Shown: piece after piece, positions 1 to 6,332 of the stretch
How positions within the stretch are numbered: position 1 is the stretch's first letter
Layout of the letters: each line of letters opens with the position of its first letter
NCBI GenBank assembly: GCA_019347795.1
Contig: JAHWKS010000131.1
Coordinates: 1-9,351 of the forward strand
DNA length: 9,351 bases
From: Planctomycetota bacterium
Lineage (GTDB): Bacteria; Planctomycetota; Planctomycetia; Pirellulales; Pirellulaceae
Reading direction: 5' to 3'
Position numbers and translations under genes: made by a program
Notes under the pieces: model-generated
What the model was told of the DNA's origin: nothing
The model's database searches: none
The model's input: only the letters and a program-made list of their open reading frames with translations

Positions 1-28
1 GTGTTGTTAACCGACGACCGTCCGCGAG

Positions 29-57
29 TGGCAATCTCGGGCGGTGCGGCGTAGACT
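29..57 (+). promoter_or_regulatory. candidate promoter of sulfatase 1
   Basis: TGGCAA (29-34) and TAGACT (52-57) are separated by 17 bases. They match the sigma-70 consensus hexamers at 3 of 6 and 4 of 6 positions. Transcription would begin near base 64, giving a short leader to the ATG at 100. The -10 match and spacing are reasonable, but the -35 is poor and planctomycete promoters are not well defined, so this is tentative. The rest of 1-99 shows nothing else I can name. Confidence 0.3.
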
Positions 58-99
58 GGGGCGGGATTCTGGTTTCGGTCCTTTCGGTGCGGAGCAATC

Positions 100-1521
100 A
101 TGGCGATTTTCATTTCGCGGGCCGGGGTGCTCGCTCTGGCGGCCGCGACGTTCTTCATGGGCGGCGCCGGCGCGGCGGCTGAGGGGCTACCCAACATAGT
201 CTTCATTCTGGCGGATGATCTTGGCTACGGCGATCTCGGATGCTACGGGCAGAAGATCATTCAGACGCCGAACATCGACCGGCTGGCGCAGGAGGGGATG
301 CGGTTCACCGACTTCTACGCCGGCTCCACGGTGTGCGCCCCCTCGCGATGCGTTCTCATGACCGGCTATCACACCGGGCGGGCCTTCATTCGCGGCAACG
401 GCAAAGACAACCTGCGGCCGAAAGACGTGACAGTGGCCGAAGTCTTGCAGCGCGCCGGCTACGCGACCGGCCTGGTGGGCAAGTGGGGGTTGGGGCATGA
501 AGGCTCGACCGGCGTGCCCACCCGGCAAGGCTTCGATTACTTCTTCGGCTACCTGGACCAGCACCACGCCCACAACTATTACCCCACGTTCCTGATGCGG
601 AACGAGCAGCGGGCGCCGCTGAAGAATGTCGTCCCCGGCGAAGGGGATTGGGGACAGGGCGTGGCCACCGAGAAAGTCGAGTACAGCCACGACTTGGTGG
701 CCGAGGAGGCGCTGGCGTTCATCGACCGCAATCGCGAGAAGCCGTTTTTCCTGTACCTTGCGCTGACCATCCCCCACGCCAACAACGAGGCGGGCAAGCA
801 AGGCATGGAGGTCCCCGACTACGGCCAATACGCCGACAAGGACTGGCCCGAGCCGCAGAAGGGGCACGCGGCGATGATCTCCCGCATGGACCGCGACATC
901 GGCCGGCTGCTGGAGCGGCTCAAGCAGCACGGGATCGACGAGAACACGCTGATCTTTTTCTCCTCGGATAACGGCCCGCACGCGGAAGGAGGCAACGATC
1001 CCGACTTCGCCGACTCGAACGGTCCCTTGCGCGGCATCAAGCGCTCGCTCCACGACGGGGGGATCCGCGTGCCGATGATCGCCCGCTGGCCCGGCACGAT
1101 CGAGGCGGGCGCGGTCTCCGACCACGTCGGCGCCTTCTGGGACGTGATGCCGAGTTTGGCGGAGCTGACCGGAACGATGGACGCCGTTCCCAGCGACATC
1201 GACGGCATTTCCTTTCTGCCGACGCTCACGGGCCGCGGCGAACAAAAGCAGCACGACCATCTCTACTGGGCCTTCTACGAACGCGGCGGCGCCCAGGCCG
1301 TCCGGCAGGGTCGCTGGAAGGCGGTCCAACAACCGATCGACGCCGCGGTGCGGCTCTACGACCTGGAGAAAGACATTGGGGAAGAGCACGACCTCGCCGA
1401 CCAGCATCCCGACCTGGTGGCCCAGCTCAAGACGAAGATGGCCAAAGCGTACGAGCCGTCCGAGCGCTGGAAATTCCCGCAGCCGCCGGCCGGCAAAACG
1501 CGTCGCAAGGCGGCGAATTAG
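100..1521 (+). CDS. secreted formylglycine-dependent sulfatase (arylsulfatase A-like)
   Basis: Family S1 sulfatase of 473 residues that should hydrolyse sulfate esters outside the cytoplasm; the substrate cannot be told from sequence. Residues 1-27 are a signal peptide (short basic start, Ala/Gly/Phe-rich core, AAA before cleavage). The catalytic signature is C79-A-P-S-R83, where Cys79 would be converted to formylglycine. Expected metal ligands are D39, D40, D290 and N291; K128, H226 and K314 match other active-site positions of human arylsulfatase A. The usual GKWHLG motif reads GKWGLG (127-132), so the family histidine is Gly130. That variant recurs in planctomycete and Bacteroidetes sulfatases followed, as here, by a GFDYFFGY-type stretch, so I take it as a subgroup mark rather than damage. 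The C-terminal subdomain (about 385-450) has the usual R-W-K and LYDLEKD elements. The ATG at 100 has GGAG at 91-94, 5 bases upstream. It converges on the methyltransferase gene, and its TAG stop lies in the shared inverted repeat 1515-1585. Confidence 0.95.
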   Translation: MAIFISRAGVLALAAATFFMGGAGAAAEGLPNIVFILADDLGYGDLGCYGQKIIQTPNIDRLAQEGMRFTDFYAGSTVCAPSRCVLMTGYHTGRAFIRGNGKDNLRPKDVTVAEVLQRAGYATGLVGKWGLGHEGSTGVPTRQGFDYFFGYLDQHHAHNYYPTFLMRNEQRAPLKNVVPGEGDWGQGVATEKVEYSHDLVAEEALAFIDRNREKPFFLYLALTIPHANNEAGKQGMEVPDYGQYADKDWPEPQKGHAAMISRMDRDIGRLLERLKQHGIDENTLIFFSSDNGPHAEGGNDPDFADSNGPLRGIKRSLHDGGIRVPMIARWPGTIEAGAVSDHVGAFWDVMPSLAELTGTMDAVPSDIDGISFLPTLTGRGEQKQHDHLYWAFYERGGAQAVRQGRWKAVQQPIDAAVRLYDLEKDIGEEHDLADQHPDLVAQLKTKMAKAYEPSERWKFPQPPAGKTRRKAAN

Positions 1522-1585
1522 CCGCGATTCGCTAGCGTCCGGTTCTCCACGAGGGCGCCGTTGCCTAGCGCCCTGCGGCTGATTC
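1515..1585. repeat. long imperfect inverted repeat at a convergent junction; possible bidirectional terminator
   Basis: Bases 1515-1525 pair with 1575-1585 (11 pairs, one of them T.G). After a four-by-four internal mismatch (1526-1529 against 1571-1574), 1530-1535 pair perfectly with 1565-1570 (CGCTAG/CTAGCG). The loop is 29 bases. A competing 7-bp hairpin, AGGGCGC (1552-1558) with GCGCCCT (1568-1574), uses part of the same sequence. The left arm holds the TAG stop of sulfatase 1 (1519-1521). The right arm holds the stop of the minus-strand methyltransferase (1565-1567) and its last six codons. No T-run follows on either strand, so it is not a classical intrinsic terminator. It may act as a structural 3' end or be a REP-like repeat. 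Confidence 0.6.
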
Positions 1586-2377
1586 ATCACCGGTGAAACG
1601 ATGGAGAAAGATCCCGGCGGCGACGGAGACGTTAAGCGAGTCTACGCCGTGGCGCATCGGGATCGTTACTCGATGGCGGCAGGCGGAGGTCCACTCGGAC
1701 GAGAGGCCGTCCCCCTCGCCGCCGAACACGAGCGCCCACCGCTTGGGCGGCGTCACGCTCTCCAACGGCTCGGCCTCTTCCAACACCGTGGCGAAGGTTT
1801 CGATTCCGCCTTCGCTTTGCAGCCGCCGCACGTCGGCGAGCAAGTCGCGCGACTCGACGATCGGCAGCGTGAACGCGGCGCCCATTGACACCCGCAACAC
1901 GCGGCGCGAAAAAGGGTCCAGCGATCGGTCCGAGATCACCAGCGCATCGACGCCGAACGCCGCCGCGCTGCGAATGATCCCGCCCAGGTTTTCCGCGTCA
2001 TTGGGCGCCGGGCAGATCACCAGACGCCGCGGCGCCTCGGGCGGTTCAATCAGGTCCTCCACGCTCAGCGTCAGGCGGCGCCGCCCGCAGGCCATCACTC
2101 CGCGATGGAAGTTGTAACCGACCACGTCGCGGATGAGCGACGCACTGACGACGTACAGGGGAACGTGCGGCGGCGCCGTCGCCGCGATCCGCTCCGCCAG
2201 CCGCTCGGCGACCAGCACCGACTCCGCCTCGAACGAGCTGGCCAAGAGGCGCTCAACCAGCTTTTCGCCCTCGGCGACAAACAGGCCGGACGGGCGCGTG
2301 TCGCGGGAGTGAACCAGCTCCCGATAAGGGGCAAGGCGCGGATCGTCGTGGGAAGCGATCGGAATGCGTGTGGACAT
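1565..2377 (-). CDS. TrmH/SpoU-family RNA 2'-O-methyltransferase
   Basis: SPOUT-class methyltransferase of 270 residues that would move a methyl group from S-adenosylmethionine to a ribose 2'-OH in rRNA or tRNA. An N-terminal substrate-binding region (about 1-100, with GLFVAEGEKLVERLL at 31-45) precedes the knotted catalytic domain. The three family motifs are clear: N126-DAENLGGIIRSA (conserved Asn126, Arg136), LVFGGEGDGLS (217-227) and IPMRHGVDSLNVSVAA (239-254). The architecture fits RlmB/TrmH relatives, but the target nucleotide cannot be assigned. I chose the ATG at 2377 because the protein from there (MSTRIP, then DDPRLAPYREL) looks like family N-termini; the reading frame is open upstream to 2518, but that part is Arg/Lys-rich and unconvincing. 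No good Shine-Dalgarno precedes 2377. It converges with sulfatase 1, and its last residues ESAAGR and stop are encoded in the inverted repeat there. It diverges from the EF-hand gene. Confidence 0.93.
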   Translation of the reverse strand: MSTRIPIASHDDPRLAPYRELVHSRDTRPSGLFVAEGEKLVERLLASSFEAESVLVAERLAERIAATAPPHVPLYVVSASLIRDVVGYNFHRGVMACGRRRLTLSVEDLIEPPEAPRRLVICPAPNDAENLGGIIRSAAAFGVDALVISDRSLDPFSRRVLRVSMGAAFTLPIVESRDLLADVRRLQSEGGIETFATVLEEAEPLESVTPPKRWALVFGGEGDGLSSEWTSACRHRVTIPMRHGVDSLNVSVAAGIFLHRFTGDESAAGR

Positions 2378-2481
2378 CGTTCTGTTTTGCGGGCCGACTC
2401 CGGCGGAAATCCGGCGCTTCCGGCGTCGTTTTTGCTGCAAATTGGGCTTGTCCGCGGAACCCATCCCGGGCCGGCGGGGTT

Positions 2482-2487
2482 TATACT
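2482..2487 (+). promoter_or_regulatory. candidate -10 element of the EF-hand gene
   Basis: TATACT, 5 of 6 matches to TATAAT, sits 48 bases before the ATG at 2536 in the 158-base divergent region 2378-2535. No convincing -35 lies 16-18 bases upstream (the sequence there reads ACCCAT). The same region has three direct copies of CCGGCG (2400-2405, 2411-2416, 2420-2425) nearer the methyltransferase start. I see no clear promoter for the minus-strand gene. Confidence 0.4.
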
Positions 2488-2523
2488 CGCAGCAGCAACG
2501 TTCAATCGCCTCACGCACTTCTT

Positions 2524-2527
2524 GGAG
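2524..2527 (+). promoter_or_regulatory. ribosome binding site of the EF-hand gene
   Basis: GGAG ends 8 bases before the ATG at 2536, which also begins a typical signal peptide; together they fix that start. Another ATG at 2531 lies only 3 bases after GGAG and opens a two-codon frame (ATG GTA TGA) whose TGA (2537-2539) overlaps the real start codon. Confidence 0.6.
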
Positions 2528-2535
2528 AACATGGT

Positions 2536-3564
2536 ATGAAACTTCGACACTGCGCCTGCGCCCTGATGGCGGTTGGGCTTACGATTCCCGCCTTCGCGCA
2601 GGATGACCAGGACCCGCGACGGGAGCGGCAACAGCGACTTCTGGAGCGGTTCGATAAGGACGGCGACGGCCAATTGGATGAGGAAGAGCGCGCCGCTGCT
2701 CGCGAGGCGGGCCGGAAGCAGCCCCGCGAAGGCCGCGAAGGACAGGATCGGCCGGGGCCGGCCGGATTGAACGCCGAGCAGATCTTTGCCCGCCTCGATC
2801 AGAACCAGGACGGCAAGCTCACGAAGGAGGAGCTCGGCGATCGCGGCGAACGGCTCGCGCAGGCCGACGCCAACAACGACGGCGTGGTGACCAGGGAAGA
2901 GCTGGAGGCGGGACTGGCCCGGCTGCGGGAGCAAGCCGGACGGCAGTTTAATCCCGAGCAACTCTTCACCCGCTTGGACCAGAACCAGGACGGCAAGCTG
3001 ACCAGGGAGGAACTGGGCGAGCGAGGGCAGTGGATCCTCCAGGCCGACGAGGATGAGAACGGCGAGATCACCAAGCAGGAGCTTCAGGCCGCCCTGGAGC
3101 GGATGCGAGGCCGCTTAGGACAGGCCTTCGATCCCGAGCAGGTGTTCGCCCGTCTCGATCAGAACCAGGACGGCAAGCTGCAAAAGGATGAGCTGCGAGG
3201 CCCGTTCGCCGAGCAGTTGGCCCGCGCCGATGCGAATGAAGACGGCGACATTTCCAAGGAAGAGTTCCAAGCCGCGGCCGAGCGTCTTCGCCGGCAGGCG
3301 GGCCGCGATCGCGGCCCGCCGAGCGCGGACGAACTGTTCAGCCGTTATGACGAGAACGAAGACGGCAAGCTGACCAAGGATGAGCTTCCTGAACGCGCCG
3401 CGCGGTTCATCCTCCGCGCTGACGCCAACGATGATGAAGCGGTCACCAAGGAGGAGCTGCAGGCGGCTCGCGAGCGATTTCAACGAGATCGCGGCGATCG
3501 CCCCCGCGGCGAAGACAGGCCTCGCGGCGAACGGCGCCGGCCGGACTCCGACGAGAACAATTGA
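2536..3564 (+). CDS. secreted multi-EF-hand calcium-binding protein
   Basis: Exported protein of 342 residues with a signal peptide at 1-21 (MKLRHC start, hydrophobic core, AFA before Gln22). Nine EF-hand loops are visible, starting at residues 40, 88, 111, 148, 171, 208, 232, 272 and 296. Eight keep the D-x-[DN]-x-[DN]-G pattern with an acidic residue at position 12. The ninth (DANDDEAVTKEE) has Glu for the conserved Gly at position 6 and is probably weak or dead. After the lone first loop, the others form four pairs in roughly 60-residue units. Between pairs are Arg/Gln/Glu-rich helices, and the C-terminal tail (about 315-342) is Arg/Asp/Pro-rich and probably disordered. Ca2+ binding is a firm expectation for EF-hands; the partner and cellular role are unknown. 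Such proteins are common in planctomycetes. It converges with sulfatase 2, and a strong hairpin begins 20 bases after its stop. It has no membrane segment after the signal peptide and no catalytic domain. Confidence 0.93.
   Translation: MKLRHCACALMAVGLTIPAFAQDDQDPRRERQQRLLERFDKDGDGQLDEEERAAAREAGRKQPREGREGQDRPGPAGLNAEQIFARLDQNQDGKLTKEELGDRGERLAQADANNDGVVTREELEAGLARLREQAGRQFNPEQLFTRLDQNQDGKLTREELGERGQWILQADEDENGEITKQELQAALERMRGRLGQAFDPEQVFARLDQNQDGKLQKDELRGPFAEQLARADANEDGDISKEEFQAAAERLRRQAGRDRGPPSADELFSRYDENEDGKLTKDELPERAARFILRADANDDEAVTKEELQAARERFQRDRGDRPRGEDRPRGERRRPDSDENN
2770..3489 (+). repeat. four tandem EF-hand-pair units, about 180 bp each
   Basis: The units run at 2770-2949, 2950-3129, 3130-3321 and 3322-3489 (protein residues 79-138, 139-198, 199-262, 263-318). 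Units 1 and 3 share an identical 26-base stretch (2794-2819 and 3154-3179), 20 bases of which also recur in unit 2 (2980-2999). The odd-loop sequence DQNQDGKL is identical in units 1-3 and DENEDGKL in unit 4. The spacing of 180, 180 and 192 bases and the nucleotide identity indicate in-frame tandem duplication, with unit 4 the most diverged. Confidence 0.9.
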
Positions 3565-3584
3565 GCCGGGATTGCGGAGATTCC

Positions 3585-3621
3585 CAATGTAGGTCACTCG
3601 CGGAGCGAGTGACCCACATTG
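3585..3621. repeat. REP-like palindrome overlapping the 3' end of sulfatase 2
   Basis: Bases 3585-3601 pair with 3605-3621 around a GGA loop. All positions match except A3591 against C3615, giving 16 Watson-Crick pairs out of 17. The core is GTCACTCGC/GCGAGTGAC. The minus-strand stop codon (3594-3596) and the last eight codons of sulfatase 2 lie inside it. It starts 20 bases after the plus-strand EF-hand stop, so it could form a 3' hairpin on both converging transcripts. There is no T-run. I recall similar GCGAGTGAC palindromes as dispersed repeats in planctomycete genomes, but that is memory, not a search. Confidence 0.75.
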
Positions 3622-5051
3622 AAGCTGGCCGCGGTGATCAGCTTTGTCTTGGAGCCGCCGCCTCGCCACAGGTCGTACTTCGGGTCGGCGTGCTTTTGGA
3701 AGAACGTGTGCAGGCGGTCGCGCAACCGCTGCTGCACTTCCGCTTGCCGCGGCTGTCCGTAGAGGTTGAACTCCTCGTGCGGATCGGCCGATAGGTCGTA
3801 CAGTTCGTGGGGACCGTCGGGAAAGCGCTCGACGTACTTCCACTCGTCGGTGCGAACGGCGCGAGTGTTCTCGAAGTCGTAGTAGACCACGTTCTTCCAC
3901 TCCAGCGGCTGGCCGCGAAGGATCGGCGAGTAGTCGCGCCCGGGCGTGAGCGGCTCTTGCTCCGGCGCCTCCAGGCCAAGGTAATTCATGAGCGTCGGCA
4001 GAAGGTCGTAGTTGCTGGTCATCGCGTCGCTGGTGGTTCCCGCGGCGATGGCGCCGGGATGGCGGAAGATGAGCGGGATGTGCATTGTGCCGTCAAAGGC
4101 GTGCAGCGGACGGGTGTGGTCGCCCATCCCCCAGATCCCGTGCTGGCCTCCGGTCCAGCCTTGATCGGCGGTGAAGATCACCAGCGTGTTCTCTTCCAGG
4201 CCGAGCTCTTCCAGCGTCCGGAGAATCCGTTCCACGCCGTCGTCCACGGCGCTCAGCTCCGCGGCGAAGCGGCGCATCGCCTGCACGTTGTTGATGTAGT
4301 CCCGGTTGTTGAACAGCCACGGATGCGGCTCGCGCCGCGGGAAGGAAAGCAGGAGATCGTCGGCGTAGTGCTCCGCATGCGCGTTCCGCGCCGGAAGCAG
4401 GAGACTGCGGCCCAACCCGTACGGGCCGTTGTACGGCAGATAGAGAAAGAACGGACGGTCGCGATTGTCTTTGATAAACTCAACGCTTCGCTCCGTCCAG
4501 AGATCCGTCAGGTACTGCGGCTCGTTGCGGGTCCGGCCGTCTTCAATCACGGCGGCGTCGTAGAAGGTGGAGGTGGCGCCGTGGGGCATGGTGATCCAGT
4601 GCTTCGCAGAAAAGCCTTCCTGCGGCGTTACGTTGGCGCCGAGATGCCATTTGCCGATCATCGCGCACTCGTAGCCGGCGTCGCGAAGCATCTCGCCCAG
4701 CGAGCGAAACTCGCCGATCGTGCTGTACGCTTCCGGCCCCGTCTGCGCCTCGCCGGCCCGCAGGTAACAGTGCACTCCATGCTGCGACGGCAGCAGCCCG
4801 GTCAGGTAGGTCGCCCGCGTCGGCGAGCAAACGCCGTTGGAGCTGAACGCCCGCGTGAACCGCATCCCCTCGCTCGCCAGGCGGTCGATATGGGGCGTGC
4901 GGATGTCGGTGTTGCCGTAACAGCCGAGCGTCCACGCTCCGTGGTTATCCGTCAGGATGAAGACCACATTCGGCCGCTGGGCAGCGACGGAGGGGATGCA
5001 GCAAAACGCGATCGCAAACAAAGTACGGAAGCAATAAGACAAGTTGCACAT
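3594..5051 (-). CDS. secreted sulfatase with a variant active site
   Basis: Family S1 sulfatase of 485 residues, exported by a signal peptide at 1-24 (hydrophobic 11-19, cleavage after VAA, then QRPNVVFILTD). The formylglycine motif is C75-S-P-T-R79, followed by LTGLLPSQHGVH; GKWHLG is intact (K134, H136). Several usual active-site positions differ: the metal pair is D35-N36 instead of Asp-Asp, the second pair is D296-Q297 instead of Asp-Asn or Asp-His, N208 (PYNGPYG) replaces the usual PHxP histidine, and no lysine precedes the DGT (320-322) segment. I read it as a distinct subgroup with a different substrate pocket; a broken enzyme is less likely because formylglycine, K134 and H136 remain. 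The C-terminal subdomain has R-T-D-E-W-K and HELYDLSADPHEEFNL (415-430). The ATG at 5051 has GGAG 8 bases upstream (complement of 5060-5063). The tail NVGHSLRE (478-485) is encoded wholly within the palindrome 3585-3621. It shares only the general fold with sulfatase 1, so the two are not recent duplicates. Confidence 0.94.
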   Translation of the reverse strand: MCNLSYCFRTLFAIAFCCIPSVAAQRPNVVFILTDNHGAWTLGCYGNTDIRTPHIDRLASEGMRFTRAFSSNGVCSPTRATYLTGLLPSQHGVHCYLRAGEAQTGPEAYSTIGEFRSLGEMLRDAGYECAMIGKWHLGANVTPQEGFSAKHWITMPHGATSTFYDAAVIEDGRTRNEPQYLTDLWTERSVEFIKDNRDRPFFLYLPYNGPYGLGRSLLLPARNAHAEHYADDLLLSFPRREPHPWLFNNRDYINNVQAMRRFAAELSAVDDGVERILRTLEELGLEENTLVIFTADQGWTGGQHGIWGMGDHTRPLHAFDGTMHIPLIFRHPGAIAAGTTSDAMTSNYDLLPTLMNYLGLEAPEQEPLTPGRDYSPILRGQPLEWKNVVYYDFENTRAVRTDEWKYVERFPDGPHELYDLSADPHEEFNLYGQPRQAEVQQRLRDRLHTFFQKHADPKYDLWRGGGSKTKLITAASFNVGHSLRE

Positions 5052-5109
5052 GTTGGCGTCTCCCGAGCTGCAATGGGGAATTCATTTTTTTGGCGACGAC
5101 ACCAACCGT

Positions 5110-5154
5110 AGCGTAAGCGAGAAAGGCGCCGTAATCCAGTTCCTCGCTTACGTT
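5110..5154. repeat. REP-like inverted repeat in the sulfatase 2/tgt divergent region
   Basis: CGTAAGCGAG (5112-5121) is matched perfectly by CTCGCTTACG (5143-5152). Adding G5111.T5153 and A5110-T5154 gives 12 pairs around a 21-base loop. It lies upstream of both divergent genes in the 165-base region 5052-5216, next to the candidate tgt -10 element, so it could influence expression of either. Palindromes with GTAAGCGAG are, from memory, common dispersed repeats in planctomycetes. The rest of the region shows a T7 run (5085-5091) and no clear minus-strand promoter. Confidence 0.6.
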
Positions 5155-5160
5155 TGAGCC

Positions 5161-5166
5161 TACAAT
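5161..5166 (+). promoter_or_regulatory. candidate -10 element of tgt
   Basis: TACAAT, 5 of 6 matches to TATAAT, ends 50 bases before the ATG of tgt. TTG occurs 7 bases upstream of it (5154-5156); the bases 17 upstream (AGTTCC) do not resemble a -35. A similar arrangement, TTG then TACAAT, recurs before the next gene (6358-6369). Confidence 0.4.
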
Positions 5167-5216
5167 ACTCCAGCCCCTTTCGCCGGATTCAGAAGTCACG
5201 ACAACCGCAGGTGTTC

Positions 5217-6332
5217 ATGTATTCCTTCCAGGTGCTCCACGTTGGCGCCGCCTGTGCGGCGCGGCGGGGCGTGTTTTCTACGCCGCGGGGCGAGGTGCAA
5301 ACGCCCGCCTTTATGCCCGTGGGGACACAGGGGACCGTCAAAGGCTTGACGATGGACATGGTCCGCGCCACCGGCGCGGAGATGATCCTGGCGAACACCT
5401 ATCATCTGGCGCTGCGGCCGGGGGCCGAGGTCGTGCACCGTCTGGGCGGGCTGCACCGCTTCTCGGGGTGGGAGGGGCCGATCCTCACCGACAGCGGCGG
5501 CTTCCAGCTCTTCAGCCTCGCGCAGATGACGCGGATCACCGAAGAAGGCGCCGTATTCCGCTCGCACATCGACGGCGCCGTCTTCGAACTAACGCCGGAG
5601 CGGGCGATCGAGATTCAAGAGCTGCTGGGGAGCGACGTGGCGATGGTGCTCGATCACGTGGTCCCCCTGCCGAATGAGCCGGACGTGATCCGCGACGCCT
5701 GCCAGCGGACGGTGCGCTGGGCCGCCCGCTGCCGCGACGCCGGGCGCCGAACCGACCAAGCGCAGTTCGCCATCGTTCAGGGCGGCCTCGATCCTGAGTT
5801 GCGCGTCTGGTGCGCCCAGCAACTAGCCGCGATCAACTTCCCCGGCTACGCGATCGGCGGCCTCAGCGTAGGGGAAACTCCCAAGGAGATGTATCGCACG
5901 CTGGATGCCGTCTGTCCCGCTCTCCCGGCCAATGCGCCTCGATATCTGATGGGCGTCGGCCGGCCGGAAGACATTTTGGAGGCGATCCGCAGGGGGGTGG
6001 ATCTCTTCGACTGCGTCATGCCGACCCGCAACGGGCGCAACGCCCTCGCGTTCACCGACGAGGGACCAGTGCGGATGCGGAATCTCAAGCACGCCGAGGA
6101 CGACCGACCTTTGGAAGCAGGCTGTCCCTGTCCCGCCTGCCGCCACAGTCGCGGCTACCTGCGCCATCTCTTTATGGCGGGGGAGATGCTCGGCCCGATG
6201 CTGCTGTCGGCCCACAACCTGACCTACTACCAAAGGCTGGTGGCCGAGGCCCGGGCGGCGATCGCCGAAGATCGCTTCATCGAGTTCGCAGAAGCAAAAG
6301 CGATCGGTTGGCGCAATCCGGCGCCCGAGTGA
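5217..6332 (+). CDS. tgt: queuine/preQ1 tRNA-ribosyltransferase
   Basis: Tgt of 371 residues (E. coli Tgt has about 375). It exchanges guanine at the wobble position 34 of GUN-anticodon tRNAs for a 7-deazaguanine, the insertion step of queuosine formation. The TIM-barrel family motifs are all present: TDSGGFQ with D92 (general acid/base), D146 in [15 protein letters not shown] (188-196), [10 protein letters not shown] (211-220), and [11 protein letters not shown] with the nucleophile D266. A zinc site follows: C303, C305, C308 and H333. The pocket residue after D146 is H147-V148, where characterised bacterial enzymes have Glu-Cys. Val at 148 resembles the eukaryotic queuine enzyme, whereas V218 in GGLSVGE remains bacterial. 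I chose the ATG at 5217 because [13 protein letters not shown] matches family N-termini; AGGTG just upstream (5209-5213) is a weak Shine-Dalgarno. GTG at 5211 and TTG at 5154 are in frame but less likely. The common neighbours yajC and secDF do not follow it. It diverges from sulfatase 2 and is 218 bases from the VWA gene. Confidence 0.96.
   Translation: MYSFQVLHVGAACAARRGVFSTPRGEVQTPAFMPVGTQGTVKGLTMDMVRATGAEMILANTYHLALRPGAEVVHRLGGLHRFSGWEGPILTDSGGFQLFSLAQMTRITEEGAVFRSHIDGAVFELTPERAIEIQELLGSDVAMVLDHVVPLPNEPDVIRDACQRTVRWAARCRDAGRRTDQAQFAIVQGGLDPELRVWCAQQLAAINFPGYAIGGLSVGETPKEMYRTLDAVCPALPANAPRYLMGVGRPEDILEAIRRGVDLFDCVMPTRNGRNALAFTDEGPVRMRNLKHAEDDRPLEAGCPCPACRHSRGYLRHLFMAGEMLGPMLLSAHNLTYYQRLVAEARAAIAEDRFIEFAEAKAIGWRNPAPE

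Noticed and set aside
187..1590. Long minus-strand open frame of 467 codons opposite sulfatase 1
   Set aside because: It is the antisense shadow of a clear sulfatase in GC-rich DNA. The product is Arg/Val/Gly-rich, has no recognisable domain, and would run into the methyltransferase 3' end.
2400..2425. Three CCGGCG copies as an operator
   Set aside because: Spacing is uneven (11 and 9 bases) and such hexamers are expected by chance in this GC-rich DNA.
2378..2518. N-terminal extension of the methyltransferase to 2518
   Set aside because: The added residues are Cys/Arg/Lys-rich, unlike family N-termini, and would overlap the candidate EF-hand promoter. MSTRIP at 2377 fits the family start.
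2095..2961. Minus-strand open frame spanning the methyltransferase start, divergent region and EF-hand gene
   Set aside because: It overlaps two supported genes in another frame, has no domain, and its low-complexity stretch is antisense to the EF-hand repeats.
3807..5111. Plus-strand open frame of 434 codons opposite sulfatase 2
   Set aside because: Same effect: no family motif, Arg/Val-rich composition, and the opposite strand encodes a full sulfatase with its catalytic motif.
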